Of a DNA stretch of 64,000 nt, positions 46,137 to 55,761 are shown in pieces; positions within the stretch are counted from its first letter, which is position 1; every line of letters begins with the position of its first letter. Source of the stretch: Massilia eurypsychrophila. GTDB lineage: Bacteria; Pseudomonadota; Gammaproteobacteria; Burkholderiales; Burkholderiaceae_D. The translations under genes and the position numbers were made by a program. Under the pieces are notes generated by a model. It was not told the origin of the DNA. It was given only the letters and a program-made list of their open reading frames with translations, and ran no database searches. Location of the stretch: the NCBI RefSeq assembly GCF_002760655.1, contig NZ_PDOC01000005.1, positions 1 to 64,000 of the forward strand. Direction: 5' to 3'.

Positions 46137-47849
46137 ATGATGGATAACCTGAAAATCAAAACCCTCGTCGTCAGCGCACTCGGCTTCCTGCTGCTGCTGA
46201 TGGTGGTCATCGGCGTGGTTGGCCTGTACGGTGCGCAGCACTCTGTGAGCCTGATCAAGGATGTGACCCTGGCTGAACAGAAGAGCAGCACGGTGCGCAC
46301 CGCGATCCGGCTCGAAATGGAGACCAACCGCAGCCAGGTGCTGCAGGCGCTGCAGCACAATCCGGCATTCGAGTGGTCGCAGTTGCATGATCACCCGTTG
46401 ACGGTGCACCACGCGCAGATCGAGGCTGCCACGGCGCGCGCGACGCGCCACTGGAGCGAGTACCTCGCCAACCTTCGCTCGCCGGAGGAAAAGCGCCTGG
46501 CGCAGCACTGGCATGCTAACAGCGACGGACTGGGACTCGAATCGGTGAAGGCAGCCGATGCGGCCATCACGGCCGGCAAATGGGACGACGCCGAGGCGAT
46601 CCTGATCAAGAAGATCAACCCATCGTACCGCGTCGGCGATGTCGCCCTCAAGCAGCTGATCGACTTGTCCGAGGCGCGCGCCGCGCTGCACGCCGCCGAT
46701 GTCAGCGTCACTATCGGGCGCAGCACCTATGCCACCTTCGCGGTGCTGCTGGCCGGTCTGGTGCTCGGCGCAACGGTCGCCTGGCTGCTGGTGCGCGCCA
46801 TTTCCGGCCCGCTGGAAGAAGCTATGACGATTGCCACCAAGGTGGCGGCGGGCGACCTCACCGGGCAGATCGCGGCGCACGGCAATAACGAGATCGGCGC
46901 GCTGCTGCGGGCGCTGGGCAAGATGAAGTCGAACCTGGCGGGCATCGTCGCCGAGGTGCGCACCAGCACCGACACCATGTCGAGCGCCTCGCGCGAGATC
47001 GCGGCGGGCAACATGGACCTGTCCGAGCGCACCGCCGAGCAGGCCGATTCGCTCGAGAAGACCGCCTCGTCGATGGAGCAGCTCACCAGCACCGTCAAGC
47101 AGAACTCCGACAATGCGCAGCAGGCCAACGAGCTGGCGATGTCGGCGTCGCAAGTGGCGACCAAGGGGGGGGTGGTCGTGGCGCAGGTGGTGGTGACGAT
47201 GGGCTCGATCAATGAATCGTCGAAGAAGATCGTCGACATCATCGGCGTGATCGACGGCATCGCGTTCCAGACCAACATCCTCGCCCTCAATGCGGCGGTC
47301 GAAGCGGCGCGCGCCGGCGAGCATGGCCGCGGCTTCGCGGTGGTGGCCAGCGAGGTACGCAACCTGGCGCAGCGCTCGGCCGGCGCCGCCAAGGAAATCA
47401 AGCAGCTGATCGGCGATTCCGTGAGCAAGGTCGACAGCGGCGCCAAGCTGGTCGACCAGGCTGGCACCACGATGCACGAAATCGTCACCAGCATCCGGCG
47501 CGTGACCGATATCATGGGCGAGATCACCCAGGCGAGCCGTGAGCAGGCGGCGGGGCTGGAGCAGATCAACCAGGCGATCGGGCAGATGGACACGATCACC
47601 CAGCAAAACGTAGCGCTGGTCGAAGAAGCCGCCGGCGCCGCCGGTTCGCTGCAGGACCAGACGCAGGCGCTGGCGACCGTGGTCAGCGTCTTCAAGCTCG
47701 ATAGCGCGGCGCAGCCGGCGCGCGAAGGCATGGCCGCGCCCCGCACCAGGCTGGCCGCGCCGGCGCCGCGGGTGGCGCCGGCCGCGCCGGCCAGGCCAAC
47801 GCGCCAGCGCGCGCTGGCGGTGGCCAACAGCGAGTGGGAACAGTTCTGA
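46137..47849 (+). CDS. Methyl-accepting chemotaxis protein with 4-helix-bundle sensor and C-terminal CheR-tether motif
   Basis: A 570-residue inner-membrane receptor. TM1 is at about 8-32 and TM2 at about 196-216, with a periplasmic helical sensor of the 4HB/TarH type between them. Then comes a HAMP domain ([26 protein letters not shown]) and the signalling hairpin whose tip reads [39 protein letters not shown]. The extreme C terminus, S-E-W-E-Q-F, resembles the NWETF pentapeptide that tethers CheR/CheB. It lies 8 bases after carB, so probably cotranscribed, an odd partner for pyrimidine/arginine genes. The ligand is unknown. Confidence 0.92.
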   Translation: MMDNLKIKTLVVSALGFLLLLMVVIGVVGLYGAQHSVSLIKDVTLAEQKSSTVRTAIRLEMETNRSQVLQALQHNPAFEWSQLHDHPLTVHHAQIEAATARATRHWSEYLANLRSPEEKRLAQHWHANSDGLGLESVKAADAAITAGKWDDAEAILIKKINPSYRVGDVALKQLIDLSEARAALHAADVSVTIGRSTYATFAVLLAGLVLGATVAWLLVRAISGPLEEAMTIATKVAAGDLTGQIAAHGNNEIGALLRALGKMKSNLAGIVAEVRTSTDTMSSASREIAAGNMDLSERTAEQADSLEKTASSMEQLTSTVKQNSDNAQQANELAMSASQVATKGGVVVAQVVVTMGSINESSKKIVDIIGVIDGIAFQTNILALNAAVEAARAGEHGRGFAVVASEVRNLAQRSAGAAKEIKQLIGDSVSKVDSGAKLVDQAGTTMHEIVTSIRRVTDIMGEITQASREQAAGLEQINQAIGQMDTITQQNVALVEEAAGAAGSLQDQTQALATVVSVFKLDSAAQPAREGMAAPRTRLAAPAPRVAPAAPARPTRQRALAVANSEWEQF

Positions 47850-47923
47850 CGCCGGCGCGCTGCGCGAGCGAACGGCTGGCCGTGCCGGCCGGCCGGGCAG
47901 GCGCCAGCGGCGAGCGCAGACGG

Positions 47924-48439
47924 CTATTTCAATCGGCTGTAGGTAACGAAAGCGTAGTCGAAGTTGTTGGTGTCGGAATGATGGCGCACGCGCGCGCTCT
48001 CGGCCCATTCGCCGGTGGCGAGCGGCGGGAAGAAGGTGTCACAGGCGAAGGTGTGGTCGATCTCGGTGACGATCAACTGGTCAGCGAGCGCCATGGATTC
48101 GTTGAAGATCTGCGCGCCGCCGATGATGAAGGCCGGTTCATGACCGACCAGCGCAAGCGCGTCGGCCAGCGAGCCGACCGCGTCGACGCCGTCATGGCGC
48201 CAGTCGGGATTACGGGTGACGACGATGTTGCGCCGGTTCGGCAACGGGCGGCCGATCGAGTCGAACGTCTTGCGGCCCATGATGATCGGGTGGCCGGTGG
48301 TGACGCGCTTGAAATGGGCGAGGTCCTCGGGCAGGCGCCACGGCAGCGTGTTGTTGACGCCGATGCCGCGCTGGGCGTCGATCGCCACCACCAGGGTCAG
48401 GCGCGGCGTGGTAGTGGACTGGCTTGGATCGTAGGTCAT
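47924..48439 (-). CDS. folA: Dihydrofolate reductase
   Basis: A 171-residue NADPH-dependent enzyme that regenerates tetrahydrofolate. Motifs are AIDAQRGIGVNNTLPWRLPEDLAHFK (active site with Asp at the usual place), IIMGRKTFDSIGRPLPNRRNIVVTR and AFIIGGAQIFNESM. ATG 48439 has a GGAAG ribosome-binding site; the open frame up to 48574 is inside the EAL remnant. It is downstream of thyA on the same strand, completing the dTMP/folate cycle. Confidence 0.96.
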   Translation of the reverse strand: MTYDPSQSTTTPRLTLVVAIDAQRGIGVNNTLPWRLPEDLAHFKRVTTGHPIIMGRKTFDSIGRPLPNRRNIVVTRNPDWRHDGVDAVGSLADALALVGHEPAFIIGGAQIFNESMALADQLIVTEIDHTFACDTFFPPLATGEWAESARVRHHSDTNNFDYAFVTYSRLK

Positions 48440-48509
48440 GGGCTTCCGGGTGAAATTGGCACGCAGTATTCTAGCAGCCGATCGCCGGCGCGGCCGGGCC
48501 GCAGCAGCG

Positions 48510-48600
48510 AGGCGAACTGTTTGGGCGGCAGCGGGCGGCTGAAATTGAAGGTCGTTCAGGCGGGGATAGCCCACGCCGAAGTCGTCGATCGACCCGACGA
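48510..48600 (-). pseudogene. Decayed EAL-domain (c-di-GMP phosphodiesterase) gene fragment
   Basis: Within the 263-base gap between thyA and folA, the minus strand encodes SIDDFGVGYPRLNDL (about 48600-48552), matching the DDFGTGYSSLSxL motif of EAL domains. In another frame right behind it comes NFSRPLPPKQFASLL (about 48550-48506), like the GYYFSRPLPxxxFxxLL end of EAL proteins. The ~60-70 residues that normally separate them are gone. A remnant, not a gene. Confidence 0.55.
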
Positions 48601-48702
48601 TACCAGTCGGGGTTTTCCTGAGACTGGCGCCATAACGTCCTCCCCGCGCAGATGGCCGTTAACTTGTTTTCGGTGGCTTGATGCTCGGCGATTGCTGCGG
48701 CG

Positions 48703-49497
48703 TCAGACCGCGACAGGCGCCTTGATGTGCGGGTGCGACTCGTAGCCGGCGATCTCGAAGTCGTCGAACTTGTAGTCGAACAGCGTTTCGGGGTGGCGCT
48801 TGATGACGAGCTTGGGCAGCGCCAGCTCGGCGCGCGAGAGCTGCAGCTCGACCTGGTCGAGGTGGTTCGAATACAGGTGGCAGTCGCCGCCGGTCCAGAT
48901 GAAATCACCGACCTCGAGGCCGGCCTGCTGCGCCATCATGTGCGTCAGCAGCGCGTACGAGGCGATGTTGAACGGCACGCCGAGGAAGATGTCGGCGCTG
49001 CGCTGGTAGAGCTGGCACGACAGCTTGCCGTCGGCGACATAGAACTGGAATAGCGCGTGGCACGGCGGCAGCTTCATCTTCGGCACATCGGCCACATTCC
49101 AGGCCGAGACGATCATGCGGCGCGAGTCGGGGTTGTACTTGATCTGGTCGAGCACCTGCGAGATCTGGTCGATATGGCTGCCGTCCGGCGCCGGCCAGCT
49201 GCGCCACTGATAGCCGTACACCGGTCCCAGTTCGCCGTCGGCGTCGGCCCAGTCGTCCCAGATCGAGACGCCGTTTTCCTCGAGGTAAGCGATGTTGGTG
49301 GAGCCCTGCAGGAACCAGATCAGCTCATGGATGATCGATTTGAGGTGGAGTTTCTTGGTCGTCACCAGCGGAAAACCGTCCTGCAGGTTGAAACGCATCT
49401 GGTAACCGAACACCGAGCGGGTGCCGGTGCCGGTGCGGTCGGTCTTGACGGTGCCGTTGTCGCGCACATGGCGCATGAAATCGAGGTATTGACGCAT
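48703..49497 (-). CDS. thyA: Thymidylate synthase
   Basis: A 264-residue enzyme making dTMP from dUMP with methylene-tetrahydrofolate. The catalytic cysteine is C146 in [11 protein letters not shown]; the phosphate-binding DRTGTGTRS (20-28), [20 protein letters not shown] and the C-terminal [10 protein letters not shown] are all standard. It matches E. coli ThyA in length. It is upstream of folA on the same strand with the EAL remnant between, so cotranscription is plausible. Confidence 0.97.
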   Translation of the reverse strand: MRQYLDFMRHVRDNGTVKTDRTGTGTRSVFGYQMRFNLQDGFPLVTTKKLHLKSIIHELIWFLQGSTNIAYLEENGVSIWDDWADADGELGPVYGYQWRSWPAPDGSHIDQISQVLDQIKYNPDSRRMIVSAWNVADVPKMKLPPCHALFQFYVADGKLSCQLYQRSADIFLGVPFNIASYALLTHMMAQQAGLEVGDFIWTGGDCHLYSNHLDQVELQLSRAELALPKLVIKRHPETLFDYKFDDFEIAGYESHPHIKAPVAV

Positions 49498-49531
49498 GAC
49501 GCTCTCGCAGTAGGATCTAGCCGTGATTGTA

Positions 49532-50617
49532 CTATGCGGCGAGGGCCGACGAGAACAGCGTCAGCGCTTCGCGCACCGCGCCATCGGGCATGTCGAGCAG
49601 GTTGTCGCCGACATAGATTTCGACGACGCTGGTGCCCTCCAGCGCGGCGTGACTGGCGCGGCTGAACAGCCAGATGCCATGCTGCGCGGCGAGGTGGTTG
49701 CGGATGCCCAGCGCGCGCTCGCGCGACACCGGCAAATGAAGATGCAGCATGTTCGCCTGCGGCGCCGCCGGATTGGGCTTGATCAGCGGATGGGCGCGCA
49801 GCTCGCCGTACAGCCATTCGGTGCGCGCAAAGTAGCCGGGCATGGCGGCGAGGCGCTGGTCGAACTGCATCGCTGCCGCCACCACGTAAGGCGAGCGGTG
49901 AATGACGTTGCCGCCCTGGCGTCGGAACCACTCGGCGGCGCGGGCGACGAACGGGCCATTGCCGGCCAGCAGCGCGCCACCGAGTCCGCCGATGCCCTTG
50001 TACAGCGAGACGTAGGCCGAATCGAAGCCGGCGGCGACGTCGCGCGGCGTGCGCTTGAAGCCGGCCGCCGCTTCCCACAGCCGGGCGCCGTCCATGTGCA
50101 GGTGGGCGCCGCGCTGGCGGCAGTGCGCCTTGATCGCCTCAAGCTCGGCCCACGACGGGTTCTGGCCGCCGATTTCGCGCATCGGCACTTCCATCGCCAC
50201 CGCGCCAAGGCGGTCGGGAATGGCGGCGAGGTCGTCGACGCTCCACGGCCGGTGACGGTCGCCCGCCTGCAGCGCATCGAAGTGGCCGAGCAGCTGGTAG
50301 TTCGATTTCTCGTGGACGAGGATGTGGGAGGTCGGGTGCAGCGCGACGAGCCGGCTGGCGCGGTCGTCGCAGGCGAGCCGCAGCGCGGTCACCTGCGCCA
50401 TGGTGCCGCTGATGCAGAACACCGCGGACTCGAAGCCGAGCAGCGCGGCGATCTTCTGTTCGAATTGCTGGAGCAGGGCGCCGCTGCCGTAGACGTCGTG
50501 GGCGACGCCATGTTCCTCGCACCAGGCGCCCATTGCGGCGAACATCTGGGCCGGCGTGCGCGCCTTGTGGCCGGGGAAGACGGTGTGGCAGGAGGCGAGC
50601 AGTTCAGCGTCGGTCAA
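49532..50617 (-). CDS. Threonine-aldolase-like PLP enzyme (beta-eliminating lyase family)
   Basis: A 361-residue cytosolic PLP enzyme. It has the layout of low-specificity L-threonine aldolases: [34 protein letters not shown] near the N terminus, [16 protein letters not shown] for the cofactor aspartate/arginine, and [20 protein letters not shown] with the PLP lysine. The N-terminal 30 residues ([26 protein letters not shown]) differ from classical LtaE, so the substrate may differ. It is 35 bases upstream of thyA on the same strand. Confidence 0.83.
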   Translation of the reverse strand: MTDAELLASCHTVFPGHKARTPAQMFAAMGAWCEEHGVAHDVYGSGALLQQFEQKIAALLGFESAVFCISGTMAQVTALRLACDDRASRLVALHPTSHILVHEKSNYQLLGHFDALQAGDRHRPWSVDDLAAIPDRLGAVAMEVPMREIGGQNPSWAELEAIKAHCRQRGAHLHMDGARLWEAAAGFKRTPRDVAAGFDSAYVSLYKGIGGLGGALLAGNGPFVARAAEWFRRQGGNVIHRSPYVVAAAMQFDQRLAAMPGYFARTEWLYGELRAHPLIKPNPAAPQANMLHLHLPVSRERALGIRNHLAAQHGIWLFSRASHAALEGTSVVEIYVGDNLLDMPDGAVREALTLFSSALAA

Positions 50618-50675
50618 GGCAAACTCCGGTGGACGGGGCTATAACTGTACACCGGTTTGCCGTGCCGGCAAAGAA

Positions 50676-52700
50676 TCAGCGCAGCGCGAGCGCCCTGGAA
50701 ACGGGTAGCGAATCGGCGTGCCCGGCGCGGTCAAGCTTGAACAGGCGCACCGAGTCGGCCAGCGCCCCCGCCTGTTCCTGCATCGCTTCGGAGGCGGCGC
50801 TGGCTTCTTCGACCAGCGCGGCGTTTTGCTGGGTCACCTGGTCCATCTCGTTGATGGCGCGGTTGACGTGTTCGATGCCGTTGCTCTGCTCGACGCTGGC
50901 GGCGGTGATCTCGGCCATGATGCCGGTGACGCGGCCAACGCTGGCCAGCACTTCGTTCATCGTGACGCCGGCGTCGGCGACGAGCTTGCTGCCGGCATCG
51001 ACCTGGTCGACCGAGGCGCCGATCAGCGTCTTGATTTCCTTCGCCGCGGCGGCGCTGCGCTGGGCCAGGTTGCGCACTTCGGTGGCGACGACGGCGAAAC
51101 CGCGGCCCTGGTCGCCGGCGCGGGCCGCTTCCACCGCCGCGTTCAAGGCCAGGATGTTGGTCTGGAAGGCGATGCCGTCGATGACGCTGATGATGTCGGA
51201 GATCTTGCGCGACGACTGGTTGATCGCATCCATCGTGTCGATCACCTTCGCCACCATCGCGCCGCCTTGGCCGGCGACGCTGGACGCGTTGAGCGCCATC
51301 TGATTGGCCTGGCGCGCGTTGTCGGCATTCTGCTTGACCGTGACGGTCAGCTGTTCCATCGAGGTGGCGGTGGCAGCCAGGTTGGCCGCCTGCTGTTCGG
51401 TCCTGACGCACAGGTCGAGGTTGCCGGACGAGATCTCGCGCGAGGCGGTGGCGATCTGCTCGGCGCCGTCGCGCACCTTGCCGACCACCGACGACAGGCT
51501 GGCGCTGATGCCGTTCATCGCCTGCGCCAGGCGGCCGATCTCGTCGCGCTGGCTGCTGTCGATGCTGGCGGTGAGGTCGCCGTCAGCGATCTGCGTCGCG
51601 GCGTTCTGTGCGCGCAGCAGCGGGCGCGTGATCGTCGCGCGTACCACCAGGTACAGCACCAGTGCAAACACGCCCAGCGCGACCAGGCCGATGACGATGA
51701 AGCGGTTACGCAGCTCGTTTGCTTCGCGCGTGATCTCGTCCTTGTAGGTGCCGCCGGCGATCAGCCAGTTCCAGTCCTTGAAGGTGGCGTAGGCGACCAT
51801 CTTGTCGCGCGGGCTGGTTTCGCCTTTTTCGGCGTTGAGCCAGGGATAGGTGATCACACCGGTCTTCTTCTCCAGCATTTCCTTGACGAATTCGCGGCCG
51901 CTGGCATCCTTGGTGCCGAGGATATTGGCGCCTTGCCTGGTCGGGTGCACCAGCGCGTCGCCGTAGGTTTTTCCCGGCGCCGACGAGAGAACGAAGAGGT
52001 AGCCGGTATCGCCGAACTTGATTTCCTTGATCTTGGCCTTCAGCGCTGCCAGGTCGGCGGAGATGTCGACGCCGACGTACAGCACGCCGATCACGGCGCC
52101 GCTGCTGTCCTTGATCGGGTCGTATTCGGTGATGTACTGCTTGCCGAACAAGGTGGCCAGCCCAATGTAGCTTTTACCGGCGCGCAGCAGCGGATAGGCG
52201 GCGTGGGTCCGGTCGAGCAGGGTGCCGATCGCGCGTTCGCCGTTTTCCTTCTTGACCGAGGTCGACACGCGGACGAAGTCGTCGCCCGTGCTGACGAAAA
52301 TGGTGGCATTGCCGCCGGTCTGCGCGGTGAAGCGGTCGGGAATGGTGAAATCGAGGTTGACCGGCTTGCCGCCGTTCGTCAGCACCGGCACCTGTTTGCC
52401 GGCGACGTCGACGCTGGTAGCCGCGTCGAGAACGAAATCGGGCTCGAAACTGGCGGTCAGGACGCGGGCGAAGCTGGCGACCTGGCTGGTGACCGCCTTG
52501 TTGAACATTTCGACCATGTTGACCACGCCGCGCAGCTCACCTTTGACATCATGCTCGGCGCCGTCTTGCAGCAAGGTTGCCGTCGTCATGCTGAAAGCGA
52601 GGACGAGAGCGCCAAGGATGACGCCAACCAGCGTGAATGTGAGGGCGGTGATCTTGGCGCCAACGCCCCACGTGGACGGATTGAAACTGTTGCTGCGCAT
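50676..52700 (-). CDS. Methyl-accepting chemotaxis protein with periplasmic Cache domain
   Basis: A 674-residue receptor from ATG 52700 (GGAG ribosome-binding site). TM1 at about 18-40; a long periplasmic Cache_3/Cache_2-type domain (about 45-335, with [15 protein letters not shown] and [22 protein letters not shown]); TM2 at about 340-360; HAMP ([20 protein letters not shown]); signalling tip [36 protein letters not shown]. Cache domains commonly sense organic or amino acids. Unlike the other receptor in this window, it has no CheR-tether pentapeptide. Confidence 0.92.
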   Translation of the reverse strand: MRSNSFNPSTWGVGAKITALTFTLVGVILGALVLAFSMTTATLLQDGAEHDVKGELRGVVNMVEMFNKAVTSQVASFARVLTASFEPDFVLDAATSVDVAGKQVPVLTNGGKPVNLDFTIPDRFTAQTGGNATIFVSTGDDFVRVSTSVKKENGERAIGTLLDRTHAAYPLLRAGKSYIGLATLFGKQYITEYDPIKDSSGAVIGVLYVGVDISADLAALKAKIKEIKFGDTGYLFVLSSAPGKTYGDALVHPTRQGANILGTKDASGREFVKEMLEKKTGVITYPWLNAEKGETSPRDKMVAYATFKDWNWLIAGGTYKDEITREANELRNRFIVIGLVALGVFALVLYLVVRATITRPLLRAQNAATQIADGDLTASIDSSQRDEIGRLAQAMNGISASLSSVVGKVRDGAEQIATASREISSGNLDLCVRTEQQAANLAATATSMEQLTVTVKQNADNARQANQMALNASSVAGQGGAMVAKVIDTMDAINQSSRKISDIISVIDGIAFQTNILALNAAVEAARAGDQGRGFAVVATEVRNLAQRSAAAAKEIKTLIGASVDQVDAGSKLVADAGVTMNEVLASVGRVTGIMAEITAASVEQSNGIEHVNRAINEMDQVTQQNAALVEEASAASEAMQEQAGALADSVRLFKLDRAGHADSLPVSRALALR

Positions 52701-52808
52701 GTAACTCCAATAATATCGGTCAATACAAAAGCGACCGATAGTATCATTCATGTTGCATTGCAGCAATAGATCATATAAAGCCTACTCCACTAAACCACGC
52801 AATTCTGG

Positions 52809-54662
52809 TCAGTGCACCACGTGGACGTGGTGAAATTGCAGCGCTGCCAGGTTGGCGTAGATGCCGCCAAGCGCGACGAGCGAAGCGTGGGTGCCGGTTT
52901 CGACGATGCGGCCGTCTTCCATGACGAGGATGCGGTCGGCGCGCTGCACGGTGGCGAGGCGGTGGGCGATGATGACGGTGGTGCGGCCGACCATCGCCGC
53001 TTCCAGCGCGCTTTGCACCAGGCGCTCGGACTCGGCGTCGAGCGCGCTGGTGGCCTCGTCGAGCAGCAGCAGGGGTGGATTTTTCAGCAGCGCGCGGGCA
53101 ATCGCGATGCGCTGGCGCTGTCCGCCCGACAGGCGCACGCCGCGTTCGCCCAGGAACGACTTGTAACCTTGCGGCAGGCGCTCGATGAATTCGTGGGCGG
53201 CTGCCAGCTTCGCCGCGGCGATGACTTCGGCGTCGCTGGCGCCGGCGCGGCCATAGCGGATGTTTTCCATCGCGTCGGCAGAGAAGATGACGGTATCTTG
53301 CGGCACGATGCCGATGGCGTCGCGCAGCGTGTGCAGTTCGAGCCGACGGATGTCGACGCCATCTAATGTGATCGAGCCCGACTGCGGATCGTAAAAGCGC
53401 AGGAACAGCTGGAACAGCGTGGTCTTGCCGGCGCCCGAGGGGCCGACCACGGCCACCGTTTCGCCAGGCAGGATGTTCAGCGACAGGCGCGACAAGGCCG
53501 GCGAATCGGGCCGCGACGGGTAGGTGAAGGTGACGTCGGACAGCGCCAGCGCGGCGCCGTTGGCGGCGCGCGCCGGCAGCGCCAGCGGCTGCGCCGGCTC
53601 CTGGATGGTCGACTTGGCCGACAGCAGTTCGAGCAGGCGCTCGGTGGCGCCGGCGGCGCGCTGCGCTTCGCCCATCACCTCCGACAGCGCGCCGATCGAG
53701 CCGGCCACGATCGAGGCGTACAGGATGAACTGACCGAGGTCGCCGCCGGTCATGGTCCCGGCCAGCACCGCGTGCGCGCCTAGCCACAGCACGAACACGA
53801 TGGTGCCGAACACCATCACGATGGCGAACATGGTCAGCATCGCGCGCGAGCGGATGCGCTTCATCGCCGTCTGGAAGGCGCCTTCGACCGAGGCGCCGAA
53901 GCGCGTCGATTCGATTTTTTCATGGGTGAACGCCTGCACCGTCGGCATCGCGTTGAGGATTTCGCCGGCCATGGCCGATGCGTCGGCGATGCGGTCCTGT
54001 GAGTCGCGCGAGAGCTTGCGCACGCGCCGGCCGAACAGCACGATCGGCACCACCACCAGCACCAGCAGGCCGAGGATGATCGAGGACAGCTTGACGCTGG
54101 TGACGAACAGCATGACCAGGCCGCCGAGGAACAGCAGCATGTTGCGCAGCGCCATCGAGATGCTGGTGCCGACAACGGCCTGGATCAGGGTGGTGTCGGT
54201 GGTGATGCGCGACAGGACTTCGCCGGTCTGGGTGGTCTCGAAAAACTCGGGGCTCTGGTTGACGACGTGGCGGTAGACGGCGCTGCGGATGTCGGCGGTG
54301 ACGCGTTCGCCCAGCCACGAGACGATGTAGAAGCGGGCGGCGGTGGCCAGCGCCAGTACCGTGGCGACGCCGAACAGCGCGAGGAAGGTGGCGTTGACGT
54401 TGCGGATGCTGGTGGCGCCGGCGGAGGCGCCGAAACCCAAGTCGATCATCTGCTTGAATGCGTACGGAATGGCCAGCGTGGAGGCGGCCGCCATGACCAG
54501 CGCGACGCCGGCCATCAGAAACTGGCGGCGGTACGGACGAAGAAACGGGAACAGGCCCTTAAAGGCGGAGAGGCTGCCCTTGCGGTCCGAATCGGGTACT
54601 TTGGCGCTGGCGGTGTCGCCGGTTGTGCTACCGGTGGTGCTGCTGGTGGAGCTGTTGGTCAT
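52809..54662 (-). CDS. MsbA-like ABC exporter (fused membrane and ATPase domains)
   Basis: A 617-residue inner-membrane half-transporter that would dimerise. A Ser/Thr-rich N-terminal tail (1-25), six-helix ABC1 membrane domain (about 45-335), then ATPase with Walker A GPSGAGKTT, signature LSGGQRQRIA, Walker B LLLLDEATSALD and H-loop IIAHR. The sequence fits the 'ABCB-BAC'/MsbA-like group exporting lipids or drugs; the cargo is unknown. It is 28 bases after the AttH-like gene, likely the last gene of that minus-strand run. Confidence 0.88.
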   Translation of the reverse strand: MTNSSTSSTTGSTTGDTASAKVPDSDRKGSLSAFKGLFPFLRPYRRQFLMAGVALVMAAASTLAIPYAFKQMIDLGFGASAGATSIRNVNATFLALFGVATVLALATAARFYIVSWLGERVTADIRSAVYRHVVNQSPEFFETTQTGEVLSRITTDTTLIQAVVGTSISMALRNMLLFLGGLVMLFVTSVKLSSIILGLLVLVVVPIVLFGRRVRKLSRDSQDRIADASAMAGEILNAMPTVQAFTHEKIESTRFGASVEGAFQTAMKRIRSRAMLTMFAIVMVFGTIVFVLWLGAHAVLAGTMTGGDLGQFILYASIVAGSIGALSEVMGEAQRAAGATERLLELLSAKSTIQEPAQPLALPARAANGAALALSDVTFTYPSRPDSPALSRLSLNILPGETVAVVGPSGAGKTTLFQLFLRFYDPQSGSITLDGVDIRRLELHTLRDAIGIVPQDTVIFSADAMENIRYGRAGASDAEVIAAAKLAAAHEFIERLPQGYKSFLGERGVRLSGGQRQRIAIARALLKNPPLLLLDEATSALDAESERLVQSALEAAMVGRTTVIIAHRLATVQRADRILVMEDGRIVETGTHASLVALGGIYANLAALQFHHVHVVH

Positions 54663-54690
54663 TGTCAGTGCTTCTGATGTTCGTTTTATT

Positions 54691-55761
54691 TTAAAGAGTC
54701 ATCGGCTTGAAGTAGCCCGTCAATTCCAGATATCCATGCCCGGCCGGCGCGCCGTCGCGCATGATCGTGACCGCGCCTTCCCAATACACCGCGCCGGTCG
54801 AGCGCCGCGAATCGAGCTCCTGGTCGTCCTGCAAGGGCCTGATGCTCCAGCTGGTGGCGCCGGTGACGAGCGTGGTGGCGACCGGATAGACGGCGTTGGT
54901 GCGCGGCGACTTCCACTGCGCCTGCGGGGTAAAACTGACCTGGCCCGACGAATACCGCGTCACCTTGCCGGAAGCATCCCGCAAGGTCGCGTGCGCCCAT
55001 AGTTTACCACCTTGTTTGCCGCGAATCTGGAAAGCCATCAGTGCCGAGCCGTCGTCGAGGTTGGCGCCGACCCAATCCCAGCCCTGCGCGTCCGGGTCGA
55101 GCGCGGTGCTGGACCATTCGTGATCGAACCAGGCGTCGCCGGTGACGGCGGCCGGCGCGGCGCCGGCGCGCCCGGCCATGCCGGTCACTTTCATGTTCGG
55201 CAAGCTGTAATAGTAACTGGCCTGGTCGGGTTTAGGGCCCTTGCGCGAGTAGCCGTCGTCGCCCTGCACCAGCACCGGCTGGCTTTCGGCCAGGCGCAGG
55301 TCGAGCGTCAGTTCGGGCGACTTGATGGTGACGGTGTAGACGCCGTCGGCGCCGCGCACCATGCGCCAGTCGTCGAGCTTGAGGTCGGTGGTGCCGGTCC
55401 TGGCGTAGGCCAGGCCAAAGCCTTCTCGCGCGCTTTTCTGGTCGTGCAGCAGGCGGCCGACGGCCGGGTCGGACAGCGCGGCGTGGCCGAGGATGAGCTG
55501 CTTGGGCGCGAAGGCGCTCGGGTTGGCGTCGTCGTGGCCGGTGCGGCTGCGAAAGAACGTCACCTGGAAGCCGAGCGGCTTGCCGTCGGCCGTCTTCAGC
55601 CAGCCGGTCACGTACCACCATTCGGTCTTGAACTCGGGGTGGGCGCCGTAATCGGCCGGGAACGACAGCGGCCGGCCAGGCACCACCTTTGCCATCACCG
55701 GTTCGGCGGCCTGGACGATCTGGGACAACAGCATCAACACGATGATCAGCATGAAACGCAT
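54691..55761 (-). CDS. AttH/CrtC-like lipocalin-type exported protein
   Basis: A 356-residue periplasmic protein with signal peptide (about 1-18). Repeated family motifs are EWWYVTGWLKTADGKPLGFQVTFFR, YSLPNMKVTGM, GDAWFDHEWSSTALD and WDWVGANLDDGSALMAFQIRGK, as in AttH and carotenoid 1,2-hydratase (CrtC) proteins, which form two lipocalin-like barrels. No carotenoid genes are nearby. In other bacteria AttH-like genes sit with an FtsX-type permease, as here: the ATG overlaps the permease stop (TAATG). The role is probably lipid or envelope handling (inference). Confidence 0.85.
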   Translation of the reverse strand: MRFMLIIVLMLLSQIVQAAEPVMAKVVPGRPLSFPADYGAHPEFKTEWWYVTGWLKTADGKPLGFQVTFFRSRTGHDDANPSAFAPKQLILGHAALSDPAVGRLLHDQKSAREGFGLAYARTGTTDLKLDDWRMVRGADGVYTVTIKSPELTLDLRLAESQPVLVQGDDGYSRKGPKPDQASYYYSLPNMKVTGMAGRAGAAPAAVTGDAWFDHEWSSTALDPDAQGWDWVGANLDDGSALMAFQIRGKQGGKLWAHATLRDASGKVTRYSSGQVSFTPQAQWKSPRTNAVYPVATTLVTGATSWSIRPLQDDQELDSRRSTGAVYWEGAVTIMRDGAPAGHGYLELTGYFKPMTL

